A stretch of 48,472 nt of DNA from the NCBI GenBank assembly GCA_021847015.1, contig JAJZVW010000023.1, positions 1 to 48,472 of the forward strand, given 5' to 3'. Below, piece by piece: positions 14,633 to 21,887 of the stretch. The stretch is from Pseudomonadota bacterium. GTDB lineage: Bacteria > Pseudomonadota > Alphaproteobacteria > Rhodospirillales > Magnetospirillaceae. The notes below the pieces were generated by a model. That model made no database searches. It was given only the letters and a program-made list of their open reading frames with translations, and was not told the origin of the DNA. The position numbers and the translations under genes are program-made. Numbering within the stretch: position 1 is the stretch's first letter; each line of letters begins with the position of its first letter.

Positions 14633-14863
14633 CTACAGGCTGAGGACGTGGTCGGCGCCGGCAATGGCCGACGCCAGCCCCGCCGCGTCGGGGAATTCCG
14701 GGATAACGCCGGCCAGCGACAGATTTCGCTCCAGGCTTTCGTTCGCGGGCAGGGGGGTGATCGCCAGCAGTCGGACGGTGTGGCCCATGATCGTGACGCC
14801 GGCGGCGACCCGCATGGCTTCGGCGGGGTTGCTGCGGGCGATGACGACCACGGTGCGGGACAT
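14633..14863 (-). CDS. Miniature DsrE/F-like protein B
   Basis: This encodes 76 residues beginning MSRTVVVIARSNPAEAMRVAAGVTIMGHTVRLLAI, which resembles the nucleotide-fold-like first half of DsrE/DsrF/TusC proteins. It ends in AIAGADHVLSL. It is well short of the usual 115-135 residues and has no Cys. It lies 9 bp from each neighbour, so the trio is surely co-transcribed and perhaps forms one complex, as DsrE, DsrF and DsrH (TusD, TusC, TusB) do. Confidence 0.6.
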   Translation of the reverse strand: MSRTVVVIARSNPAEAMRVAAGVTIMGHTVRLLAITPLPANESLERNLSLAGVIPEFPDAAGLASAIAGADHVLSL

Positions 14864-14872
14864 TTCGCCTCC

Positions 14873-15166
14873 TTACAGGCTGATCGCCCGGCGGGCGTCG
14901 CCCAGCATGGCGCTGAGATGGAACTGGCTGCCCGCCTCGATGGGGCAGGGAGCGTCCCCCATGGCGGATTTCCAGGAATGCTCGCAGGCGACAGCCTCGG
15001 CCGCGTCCCCCAGCGCCTCGGCGACGCCGGCCCCGGCCAGCGCCCGCACGCCGTCGCCGGTGAGGAAGCAGCCCCAGCGCGCGCCGGCACGGCCAAGGGC
15101 CGCCGCCAAGGGCGGCAGGAGTGGACCGGCTTCGCTGGTTGAGACCATGACGAGAACGTCCAGCAT
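14873..15166 (-). CDS. Small DsrE-like protein A
   Basis: This encodes 97 residues from ATG at 15166. The pattern MLDVLVMVSTSEAGPLLPPLAAALGRAGARWGCFLTGDGVRAL fits a DsrE-like beta-alpha-beta start. A Cys in VACEHSW sits about where sulfur-carrying Cys residues occur in DsrE-type proteins, and a second lies in DAPCPIEAG. DsrE-like proteins pass sulfane sulfur between enzymes. It is the first gene of the trio and could be the working sulfur carrier, with the two smaller proteins as structural partners. That reading is inference. Confidence 0.65.
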   Translation of the reverse strand: MLDVLVMVSTSEAGPLLPPLAAALGRAGARWGCFLTGDGVRALAGAGVAEALGDAAEAVACEHSWKSAMGDAPCPIEAGSQFHLSAMLGDARRAISL

Positions 15167-15213
15167 GGCACAACCCTAGCAAAGCCGGGCGCTCGGGAAA
15201 AGACCCGTTGGGT

Positions 15214-15354
15214 AGCGGTTCCCATTATGCGGCATCAGGAACGCTGTCATCCCGAGGGAGCGGAGCGACTGAGGGGTCCTTCACGCGAAAGTGCCGGAAA
15301 GATCCCTCGCCATCGGCTCGGGATGACAACGAAAAATGCATGATGAGAACTGCT
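15214..15354. mobile_element. Complete 141-bp MITE-like element
   Basis: The ends AGCGGTTCCCATTATG (15214-15229) and CATGATGAGAACTGCT (15339-15354) are imperfect 16-bp inverted repeats. Inside are CTGTCATCCCGAG, the hairpin core and CTCGGGATGACA. It has no gene. The same ends are found at 94-109, 27764-27779, 27934-27949 and 48347-48362. It occupies most of the 15167-15481 gap; the remainder shows nothing further beyond the start region of the lipoprotein gene. Confidence 0.8.
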
Positions 15355-15481
15355 GGCCGTTGGGGGCTTGCGTCCCTCGCGTGTCCCATTTTTGCCCCAT
15401 CTGTCCAATCTTTGCCCCCGCAATCGCGCGGTCCCTTCGGATAGGCTCGCACCATCGATGGAGGTACTGGGCTCAATCGCG

Positions 15482-15988
15482 ATGATACCTGTCCGAATCG
15501 CCAATTTGCGCCGTCGGGTGGCCCCGGTCGTCACGGCGGCGGCATTCGCCCTCATGCTGCAAGGCTGCGCCGATCCCTTCAGCCTCGCGATGCTGGAAAT
15601 CGGTGCCGGCACCGGGGCCAGCGCCGGGATCAACCATACGTTGGGAGGCATCACCTACAAGACGTTCACCGCCCCGGCCGACGACGTCCACGCCGCCACC
15701 CTCAAGGCGCTGACCGCCATGGACATCCCGGTGGACGGCGACACCCTCGACGACAAGACCCGGACGATCAAGGCGCACGCGGCCGACCGCGACATCGGCA
15801 TCAAGATCGAGGCGCTGACTCCGCGGACCACGCGTTTGCGCGTGGTGGCCAGCGAGGACGTGGTGTTCAAGGACAGCGCCACCTCGACGGAGATCATCAT
15901 TCAATCCGCCCAGGCGCTGGATGACTTGCAGGCCGAACGGGCCCGGCACGCAGCCCGAAAGGTTGCCTCCCGCGCCCACACCCACTGA
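15482..15988 (+). CDS. DUF3568-like lipoprotein
   Basis: This encodes 168 residues. ATG at 15482 gives a clean lipoprotein signal, MIPVRIANLRRR, a hydrophobic stretch and LQGC as the lipobox. ATG at 15458 is possible, and neither start has a strong ribosome site. The mature part, GITYKTFTAPADDVHAATLKALTAMDIPV, then TRTIKAHAADRDIGIKIEAL and TRLRVVAS, matches the DUF3568 pattern of small envelope lipoproteins of unknown role. It lies 11 bp upstream of the His/Asp-rich secreted gene, so both are probably co-transcribed. Confidence 0.75.
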   Translation: MIPVRIANLRRRVAPVVTAAAFALMLQGCADPFSLAMLEIGAGTGASAGINHTLGGITYKTFTAPADDVHAATLKALTAMDIPVDGDTLDDKTRTIKAHAADRDIGIKIEALTPRTTRLRVVASEDVVFKDSATSTEIIIQSAQALDDLQAERARHAARKVASRAHTH

Positions 15989-15999
15989 GGAGATACGCT

Positions 16000-16878
16000 A
16001 TGACCAGGACCGCATTTCCAGGCGCTCTCGCCGTCCTATTTCTTGGGCTCGCCGCGCCCGCAGGTGCCCAGACCGTGACCACACAGACGCCGTCCCCGGC
16101 ACCCGCGGTTTCCGCGCCGATCGTTCCGGTGCCTTCGGCGCCGACCGTTTCGGCGGCTTCCACGCCAACCGTTCCCACACCTTCGGCGCCGACCGCTCCC
16201 GCGCCTTCGGCGTCGACCGCTCCTGCGCCGACAGGTTCGGCAGCGGGCTCGGCGCCTGGCCAGAGGAAGATCGCCGACGCGTTTTACGGCGCGCAGTCCG
16301 GGACGGCGTCGGGCACGCCGACGTCCTCGGCCGGCGGGCCGCGCTCCCGGACGGACGGGGACAGGGCTGCGGACCGTGCCCAGCGGGCCTATCGGGACGC
16401 GCGAGCCGACGATATGGCCGCCGACCGTGCCCATCACGGCTGGAGCCGGGCGGACAGGGACGCGCGCGCGGACGACTTCGCCCGCGACCATGCCCATCAC
16501 GGCTGGGGCCGTGCCTATAACGAGATGCGGGCGGACGGGGTGGCCGACGCCCGCAATCTCGGGCAGGCGATCAAGGCCAACCGCCAGGAGTGGCGCGAGC
16601 GCGCTGTGCATTCCGGGTTCCGCCCCGAGGGCGCGGAAATCGCGCACCACCACGCCCCGGTGGTCATCAGCTACGCCGACGGAAGCACCAGTACCCTGGG
16701 CGGCAGGCACGCTGCGAACCGTGTGGGCACGCGCAGCGCCGCGGGTACCCATGGCGCGGGTGTCAGCCATGGCGGAACCGCCCACCACTACGCGTCCGCG
16801 CAAACGGCCGGCGTCACCTCGGCGGCCGGGGGGACGGTGGCCACCCGCGGCGCCCGGCACGAGGGCCACGGCCGGTAA
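16000..16878 (+). CDS. Secreted low-complexity protein with His-rich repeats
   Basis: This encodes 292 residues from ATG at 16000, with GAGGAG upstream. The signal peptide is residues 1-23 (ending PAGAQ). Residues about 25-85 are a Pro/Ser/Ala/Thr-rich, repeat-built stalk (PTVSAAS, PTVPTPSAP, PTAPAPSAS). Residues about 110-185 hold two imperfect repeats, DRAHHGWSRADRDARADD and DHAHHGWGRAYNEMRADG, and the tail is Gly/Ala/His-rich. I know no family for it. His-Asp repeats could bind metal ions or a charged polymer in the periplasm; that is inference. Its stop is 2 bp from the end of the convergent YihY gene. Confidence 0.75.
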   Translation: MTRTAFPGALAVLFLGLAAPAGAQTVTTQTPSPAPAVSAPIVPVPSAPTVSAASTPTVPTPSAPTAPAPSASTAPAPTGSAAGSAPGQRKIADAFYGAQSGTASGTPTSSAGGPRSRTDGDRAADRAQRAYRDARADDMAADRAHHGWSRADRDARADDFARDHAHHGWGRAYNEMRADGVADARNLGQAIKANRQEWRERAVHSGFRPEGAEIAHHHAPVVISYADGSTSTLGGRHAANRVGTRSAAGTHGAGVSHGGTAHHYASAQTAGVTSAAGGTVATRGARHEGHGR

Positions 16879-16880
16879 GA

Positions 16881-18110
16881 CTACCGCAGCAGGTCGATCA
16901 GGGGCACGCCCAGGGTATCGGCCAGGCAGGCGCGCGCGGCCGCGAGCCGTTCCTCGGCTCGCGGCCGCCACGCCGCGGCAGTCGCCACCGCCTTGTCGAG
17001 CCCCAGGGTCAGGCCTAGGATGTCCACCAACTCTCCCAAGCTGACCGAGCCGAGGTCGCGGGCCAGCAGGTAGCGCTGATCGGCGGTGGTGGCAACCAGG
17101 GAACCGGCGGTCAGCCGATGCAGGATGTTGGCCAGGTCGGATTCGGGCATCCCGGTCGCTCCCAGCAATTGGCGCCGATGCCGGCCACCGTGTCCGCCGA
17201 TCGAAGCGCCACGGAGTTCGGCCAGGAGCGACAGCGCCATGGTCAGGCGGCGTTCGCCGGTGGGCGCGTGTTGGGCGGTGGCGTAGCCGGACCGCCATTC
17301 CGGCAGGGCGGCGGTGATCTCCGCCCCGATCAGCACGACGGCCCACGACAGGAACATCCACAACAGGAAGATCGGCACCACCGCGACCGCGCCGTAAACC
17401 GTGGTGTAGGCGCCCGACAACACGATGTAGCGCGCGAATCCCCAACGCAGCGCCGCGAACAGCAGGCCGGCGGCGACGCCGCCCACCAGGGCGTCGGTGG
17501 TGCGCACCGGCCGGTTGGGCACCACCGCGAGCAGCAAGGTGAAGGCGAATGTGGACAGCAGCGTCGGCAGCGGAGCCATGACGTGGGAGATCAACGTCTG
17601 CGCGAGGTTCCAGCGCTCCTGGGCGGCGAGGTATCCCTGCACCGACAGCGAGGCCCCGATCAACAGCGGTCCCAAGGTGACGACGGTCCAGTAGATCAGC
17701 AGCCGGTTGAGCATTGAGCGGGCCCGGGCGACCCGGAACACGTGGTTGAGCGAGCCCTCGATGGTGACCAGCAGCATCACGGCGGTGAAGGCCAACCCGA
17801 CCGTGCCGGCGGCGCTGAGTTGCCCGGCGTTGGCGATGAAATCCGTGACACGGTGTTGAACGGCTTCGCCGATGGCCGGTACGAAGTTGGCGAAGACCCA
17901 ATCCTCGATTCGGGCGCGGATGCCGCGGAAAACGGGGAAAGCCGCCAGTATCGCCAGCGCCACCGCCATCAGCGGCACCAGCGACAGCAGCGACGTATAA
18001 CTCAAGGATGCCGCCAGGCTGGCCGCCTGGTCCCGGTCGAATCGGCGCGCGACGTAAAAAGCGAATTTAATCAACGTATGCATACGGCTTCGCAGTCGAT
18101 CGCCGATCAT
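16881..18110 (-). CDS. YihY/virulence factor BrkB family membrane protein
   Basis: This encodes 409 residues from ATG at 18110, with a GGGGGAG ribosome site. The membrane core of about 290 residues has six hydrophobic segments and the family landmarks AASLSYTSLLSLVPLMAVALAIL near the start, then TIEGSLNHVFRV, and VVPIFLLWMFLSWAVVLIGAEI. The last 110 residues form a soluble, probably helical tail, longer than in E. coli YihY (290 residues). The family was once called RNase BN in error. The real function is unknown, and transport or envelope roles have been proposed. It is divergent from fabI across 120 bp. Confidence 0.9.
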   Translation of the reverse strand: MIGDRLRSRMHTLIKFAFYVARRFDRDQAASLAASLSYTSLLSLVPLMAVALAILAAFPVFRGIRARIEDWVFANFVPAIGEAVQHRVTDFIANAGQLSAAGTVGLAFTAVMLLVTIEGSLNHVFRVARARSMLNRLLIYWTVVTLGPLLIGASLSVQGYLAAQERWNLAQTLISHVMAPLPTLLSTFAFTLLLAVVPNRPVRTTDALVGGVAAGLLFAALRWGFARYIVLSGAYTTVYGAVAVVPIFLLWMFLSWAVVLIGAEITAALPEWRSGYATAQHAPTGERRLTMALSLLAELRGASIGGHGGRHRRQLLGATGMPESDLANILHRLTAGSLVATTADQRYLLARDLGSVSLGELVDILGLTLGLDKAVATAAAWRPRAEERLAAARACLADTLGVPLIDLLR

Positions 18111-18230
18111 TCCTCGCTCCCCCTCGGATTGGCGGCGTTCGGCCATCGGCTTTGCCGCCCAACGTCTTTCGTGTAGGATGCCACCCGCCTGACGAAAGCC
18201 CCACCCCACGACAAGGACAGAGAGGACCGC

Positions 18231-19049
18231 ATGACGAATTCCGCCCCCCTGATGGCCGGCAAGAAAGGCTTGGTCATGGGCGTCGCCAACGACCGCTCCC
18301 TGGCATGGGGCATCGCCCGGGCGGCCTGGGCCCAAGGTGCCGAGCTCGCTTTCACCTATCAGGGCGAGGCGCTGGAAAAGCGCGTGCGCCCACTGGCGGA
18401 CGAGACCGGATCATCCATTCTACTCCCTTGCGACGTCGCGGAGGAGGCCTCCATCGACGAGGTCTTCGCCCGGCTCAAGGCGGAATGGGGAAAGCTGGAC
18501 TTCGTCGTGCACGCCATCGGCTACTCCGACAAGGAGGAACTCCGCGGACGTTACGCCGACACGTCGCTGGAAAATTTCCTCAAGACCATGCAGATCTCGG
18601 TCTACTCGTTCACCTCGGTGGCCCGCCGGGCGGCCGACCTGATGAGCGACGGCGGCAGCTTGCTGACGCTCACCTATCTGGGCGCCGAGCGGGTGATGCC
18701 CCATTACAATGTGATGGGGGTGGCCAAGGCGGCGCTCGAAGCCAGCGTGCGCTATCTGGCCGTCGACCTGGGCGGCCAGGGAATCCGCGTCAACGCCCTG
18801 TCGGCGGGGCCGATCAAGACCCTGGCGGCTTCGGGGATCGGCGACTTCCGGTATATTCTCAAGTGGAACCAGTACAACAGCCCGCTGAAGCGCAACGTCA
18901 CCCTCGACGACGTCGCCAAGGCCGGCGTCTATCTCCTTAGCGATCTGTCCTCGGGCGTTTCCGGCGAAAATCACCATGTGGATTGCGGTTATCATGTGGT
19001 GGGCATGAAGGCGACCGACGCGCCGGATTTCACCTTGGGGAAGGACTGA
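18231..19049 (+). CDS. fabI: Enoyl-[acyl-carrier-protein] reductase (NADH)
   Basis: This encodes 272 residues. It has the SDR-variant pattern of FabI: GLVMGVANDRSLAWGIARA for NADH binding, DVAEEASIDEVFA, VVHAIGYSDKEELRGRYADTS and the Tyr-x6-Lys catalytic pair in HYNVMGVAKAALEASVRYLA, then VNALSAGPIKTLAASGI. It reduces the enoyl-ACP double bond in the last step of each fatty-acid elongation round and is the triclosan target family. The length is usual. aroC follows after 15 bp, and a shared transcript is likely. Confidence 0.97.
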   Translation: MTNSAPLMAGKKGLVMGVANDRSLAWGIARAAWAQGAELAFTYQGEALEKRVRPLADETGSSILLPCDVAEEASIDEVFARLKAEWGKLDFVVHAIGYSDKEELRGRYADTSLENFLKTMQISVYSFTSVARRAADLMSDGGSLLTLTYLGAERVMPHYNVMGVAKAALEASVRYLAVDLGGQGIRVNALSAGPIKTLAASGIGDFRYILKWNQYNSPLKRNVTLDDVAKAGVYLLSDLSSGVSGENHHVDCGYHVVGMKATDAPDFTLGKD

Positions 19050-19064
19050 CGGGGCATCGGGAGC

Positions 19065-20150
19065 ATGTCAGGCAACGGGTTCGGGCACACGTTCCGCTTC
19101 ACCACCTTCGGCGAAAGCCATGGTCCCGCCATCGGCTGCGTGGTGGACGGGGTGCCGCCGCGTCTGCCCCTGTCCGAGGCCGATATCCAGCCTTGGCTGG
19201 ATCGACGGCGGCCAGGCCAGAACCGTTTCACCACCCAGCGGCGCGAGGCGGACGAGGTGCGCATCCTCTCCGGCGTCTTCGAGGGGCGCACCACCGGAAC
19301 CCCCATCGGCCTGTTGATCGAGAATACCGACCAGCGGTCCAAGGATTACGGCGAGATCAAGGACACGTTCCGGCCAGGGCACGCCGACTGGGTGTATCAG
19401 CAGAAATACGGCATTCGCGATCATCGCGGCGGCGGCCGGTCGTCGGCGCGCGAAACCGCCATGCGGGTGGCTGCGGGCGCGATCGCCCGCGTGGTGCTGG
19501 ATGCCCTGGTGCCAGGTGGGGTGGGTCTGCGCGGCGCCATGGTGCAGATGGGTGGTGTCCGTGTGGATCGCAGCCGTTGGAACTGGGAGGAATGCGCCGC
19601 CAATCCCTTCTGGTGCCCCGATCCCGTGACCGCCGCCGAGTGGGAGACTCTTCTCGATGGCGTCCGCAAGCGCGGCTCGTCGGTGGGCGGCGTGGTCGAA
19701 GTGGTGGCGTCCGGCGTTCCGGTCGGACTGGGGGCGCCGGTCTACGACAAGCTCGATGCCGACATCGCCAAGGCGATGATGAGCATCAATGCGGTGAAGG
19801 GGGTGGAGATCGGCGCCGGCTTCGAAGCAGCCGCGCTGTCCGGCGAGGACAACGCCGACGAGATGCGGATGGGGCCCGACGGCAAGGCCGTGTTCCTCTC
19901 CAACCGCGCGGGCGGCATCCTCGGGGGGATTTCCACCGGCCAGGACGTGGTGGTGCGCATGGCCGTCAAGCCGACCAGCTCGATCCTCATCCCCCGCAAG
20001 AGCATCGACATCCACGGCAACGAGATCGAGGTGGCGACCACGGGCCGCCATGATCCCTGCGTGGCGATCCGCGCCGTCCCCGTCGCCGAGGCCATGCTGG
20101 CCTGCGTCCTGGCCGACCACCTGCTGCGGCACCGCGCGCAGTGCGGCTGA
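19065..20150 (+). CDS. aroC: Chorismate synthase
   Basis: This encodes 361 residues. The family signatures are all present: [23 protein letters not shown] at the start, [64 protein letters not shown], and [21 protein letters not shown]. The last step of the shikimate pathway converts EPSP to chorismate using reduced FMN. It starts 15 bp after fabI and ends before a stem-loop shared with the convergent secreted-protein gene. Confidence 0.98.
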   Translation: MSGNGFGHTFRFTTFGESHGPAIGCVVDGVPPRLPLSEADIQPWLDRRRPGQNRFTTQRREADEVRILSGVFEGRTTGTPIGLLIENTDQRSKDYGEIKDTFRPGHADWVYQQKYGIRDHRGGGRSSARETAMRVAAGAIARVVLDALVPGGVGLRGAMVQMGGVRVDRSRWNWEECAANPFWCPDPVTAAEWETLLDGVRKRGSSVGGVVEVVASGVPVGLGAPVYDKLDADIAKAMMSINAVKGVEIGAGFEAAALSGEDNADEMRMGPDGKAVFLSNRAGGILGGISTGQDVVVRMAVKPTSSILIPRKSIDIHGNEIEVATTGRHDPCVAIRAVPVAEAMLACVLADHLLRHRAQCG

Positions 20151-20170
20151 ACCGCGCCGCTCTGGCGTGC

Positions 20171-20240
20171 GAGCGCGATTGGATGTGATCGCATCGCGCT
20201 CTAGACCGCGCTGCGATTGGATCGCATCACGGCCTAGCCG
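20171..20240. repeat. Palindromic intergenic repeat after aroC
   Basis: GAGCGCGAT (20171-20179) pairs with ATCGCGCTC (20193-20201) around a 13-nt loop. GCGATTGGAT occurs at 20175-20184 and again at 20213-20222. This GCGATTGGATCGCATC type of motif is frequent between genes in alphaproteobacterial genomes. Confidence 0.6.
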
Positions 20241-20305
20241 TTTCATATGTCCCTCGCCGGGCGCAAACCTGCGGTTTGCTTGGCCTCGGCCTCAACGGCC
20301 TCCCG

Positions 20306-20336
20306 AGCAACGAGCGTCAAAGAGACGCACGTTGCT
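20306..20336. terminator. Convergent stem-loop between aroC and the secreted-protein gene
   Basis: AGCAACG-A-GCGTC (20306-20318), loop AAAGA, GACGC-A-CGTTGCT (20324-20336) makes a 12-bp stem with one A/A mismatch. It touches the stop codon of the minus-strand gene (20337-20339) and lies 156 bp after aroC, so it may end both transcripts. Only TT follows on the plus strand. Confidence 0.6.
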
Positions 20337-20828
20337 TTAAGGGGATAGCCCGGTTCCGGCGGGTTTGCGTTCGCGCTGGTAGCCGCCGGCCGTCCAACGC
20401 ATCAGGAAGTTGCCCGCATCGATTGTGCGCCAGCCGTCGATCACCTCGGTGGTGACAAAGACCCCGTCTTCTTCACCCCATCCCCAACCCACCGGGACCC
20501 AACGGCCTCCGGTCCAGGCCGCCACGACGAACGGTTTGCCGTCGTCGGCCCGCCAGCGCGGATGGTCGATCATCAGCACCAATTCGCCATCGTCGCCGCC
20601 GTCGAGATCCACGCGGCCGGCGCGCACCTGATCCAGGTCGAACCCGAGCTCGCCACCCGCCCGGAAATAATCCGCCCAGTGGGCACTAAGCAATTCCTCG
20701 ATATCCGGATGCTCGCCCTCAGCCAGCGGCAGCAACGGTACCTGCGCGTACCAGCGGGGTACCTCTTGCGCGTGCGCCGGAACGGCGGCGAGCAGAACCA
20801 CGCAAACCGAAAGGATGAACCTGCGCAT
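20337..20828 (-). CDS. Hypothetical secreted protein with a calcium-loop-like Asp segment
   Basis: This encodes 163 residues from ATG at 20828. The signal peptide is MRRFILSVCVVLLAAVPAHAQ. The mature protein contains WADYFRAGGELGFDLDQVRAGRVDLDGGDDGELVLMIDHPRW: an Asp-rich DLDGGDDGEL loop, as in EF-hand-like or VCBS-like repeats, followed by AWTGGRWVPVGWGWGEEDGVFV and GWRTIDAGNFLMRW. That pattern resembles small FG-GAP-type periplasmic proteins, but I cannot name a family. It is monocistronic between aroC and the rhodanese gene. Confidence 0.65.
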   Translation of the reverse strand: MRRFILSVCVVLLAAVPAHAQEVPRWYAQVPLLPLAEGEHPDIEELLSAHWADYFRAGGELGFDLDQVRAGRVDLDGGDDGELVLMIDHPRWRADDGKPFVVAAWTGGRWVPVGWGWGEEDGVFVTTEVIDGWRTIDAGNFLMRWTAGGYQRERKPAGTGLSP

Positions 20829-21001
20829 TGGGATTCCAGGGGCGGAGCGGCGCGGAGCATAGGGGGCGGCCTTGCCGCCGTCAACGCCCGCTATAAACAC
20901 ATATTATAGTGTGATATAAAATTGATAAACAGGCAAAAGACGTTGAAAAAACTTTGCTGCCGATGTATCTGTTGGTCCAAATGTAAATTGGGAGGCGGGA
21001 G
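20829..21001 (+). promoter_or_regulatory. AT-rich promoter region of the rhodanese gene
   Basis: The divergent gap contains an AT-rich run with ACACATATTATAGTGT at 20897-20912, an imperfect inverted repeat, and TTGATAAACAGG shortly after. A good ribosome site, GGGAGGCGGGAG, ends at the rhodanese ATG. No gene is visible. Confidence 0.35.
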
Positions 21002-21337
21002 ATGACCGTCGCCGAATCGGGACTGATCGAGATCGAGCCGGTTACCCTGGCCGCGCTGTTGTTGGCGGGGGACGCGGTGGTGTTGGACGTGCGCGAACAG
21101 GAGGAATGGACGGCCGAACGCATCCCCGGCGCCGTCTGTCATCCGATGAGCGGTTTCGACCCCGATGGCTGGCCCGGTTTTCCCGGACAGATGGTGGTGA
21201 TCGCGTGCCTAGGGGGGGTGCGTTCGGCCGCCGTGGGGCGGAGGCTGATCGCCGCGGGCCGCGCGTGGGCGGTCCATCTCAAGGGCGGTCTGCGGGCTTG
21301 GAGGGATGCCGGTTTCACAACCGAAACGGGAGAGTGA
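21002..21337 (+). CDS. Single-domain rhodanese-like protein
   Basis: This encodes 111 residues from ATG at 21002. It shows the rhodanese fold pattern: VVLDVREQEEWTAERIPGAVCHPM, then the active loop VVIACLGGVRSAAV with Cys as the persulfide-forming residue in CLGGVR, then HLKGGLRAWRDAGF. Such proteins move sulfane sulfur. The signal-free sequence should be cytoplasmic. It sits 150 bp before a HigA-like gene with an AT-rich promoter of its own. It could work with the DsrE-like trio at 14.4-15.2 kb, but nothing links them directly. Confidence 0.92.
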   Translation: MTVAESGLIEIEPVTLAALLLAGDAVVLDVREQEEWTAERIPGAVCHPMSGFDPDGWPGFPGQMVVIACLGGVRSAAVGRRLIAAGRAWAVHLKGGLRAWRDAGFTTETGE

Positions 21338-21487
21338 GGGGTGTTCCTTTCCTACTTCCGGCATACCGCGCACGCACGCATCTACCGCAGACGTCTCGTT
21401 GAGCCCGGCCGCCGTTTCGGCGATGGTGCGGGCCCCGGCACCCACGGCGTTGGGCGGGCCGGGCCTTGCGGGGAGGAGGGAACAGGC

Positions 21488-21787
21488 ATGCGGCATTCGC
21501 GCCCTAACATTCATCCGGGCGAGATTTTGCGCGAAGAATTTCTCAAACCGGCCGGCGTCGATGTGGACGTGCTGGCGCGCGAGCTGAAGCTGCCGCGCGA
21601 ACGCCTCGATGCGCTGGTGGAGGGCCGGGGGGCGGTAAGCGTCGATACGGCGTTGCGTCTGGCCCGCTATTTCGGCACGTCCGAACGATTCTGGCTGGAA
21701 GCCCAATTGAGTTATGACCTTGAGCGCGCCCGCCGGGACCGCCCGTCGATCGAATCCCAAATCACGCCGATAAACACCGCCGCCTGA
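21488..21787 (+). CDS. HigA-family helix-turn-helix regulator without a visible HigB toxin
   Basis: This encodes 99 residues from ATG at 21488, with GGAGG upstream. IHPGEILREEFLKPAGVDVDVLARELKLPRERLDALVEGRGAVSVDTALRLARYFGTSERFWLEAQLSYDLERA is textbook HigA/VapI-type Xre antitoxin, complete to the usual length. HigB normally sits immediately upstream. The 150 bp before this gene (21338-21487) contains no HigB-like reading frame, and the next gene downstream is sppA. It is therefore an orphan antitoxin-like repressor, either domesticated or left after toxin loss. Confidence 0.88.
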   Translation: MRHSRPNIHPGEILREEFLKPAGVDVDVLARELKLPRERLDALVEGRGAVSVDTALRLARYFGTSERFWLEAQLSYDLERARRDRPSIESQITPINTAA

Positions 21788-21887
21788 CGGCGCCCCACCT
21801 CCTCCGCCGAATATGGGGGAGGTGGCTTGACCTGCCCGTTGCCGGCCGCTACACCAGGCAGGCGCCTCCATTCCCGAGGGAAAAGCC

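Noticed and set aside
16036-17901. 621-codon minus-strand frame
   Set aside because: It overlaps the real YihY gene in another frame and the antisense of the secreted repeat gene. Its Arg/Gly/His-rich product has no signal of coding.
20171-20240. Possible tRNA or small RNA gene in the aroC downstream gap
   Set aside because: The stem pattern is only a short palindromic intergenic repeat. No cloverleaf, T-loop GTTCRANNC or CCA-end arrangement was found.
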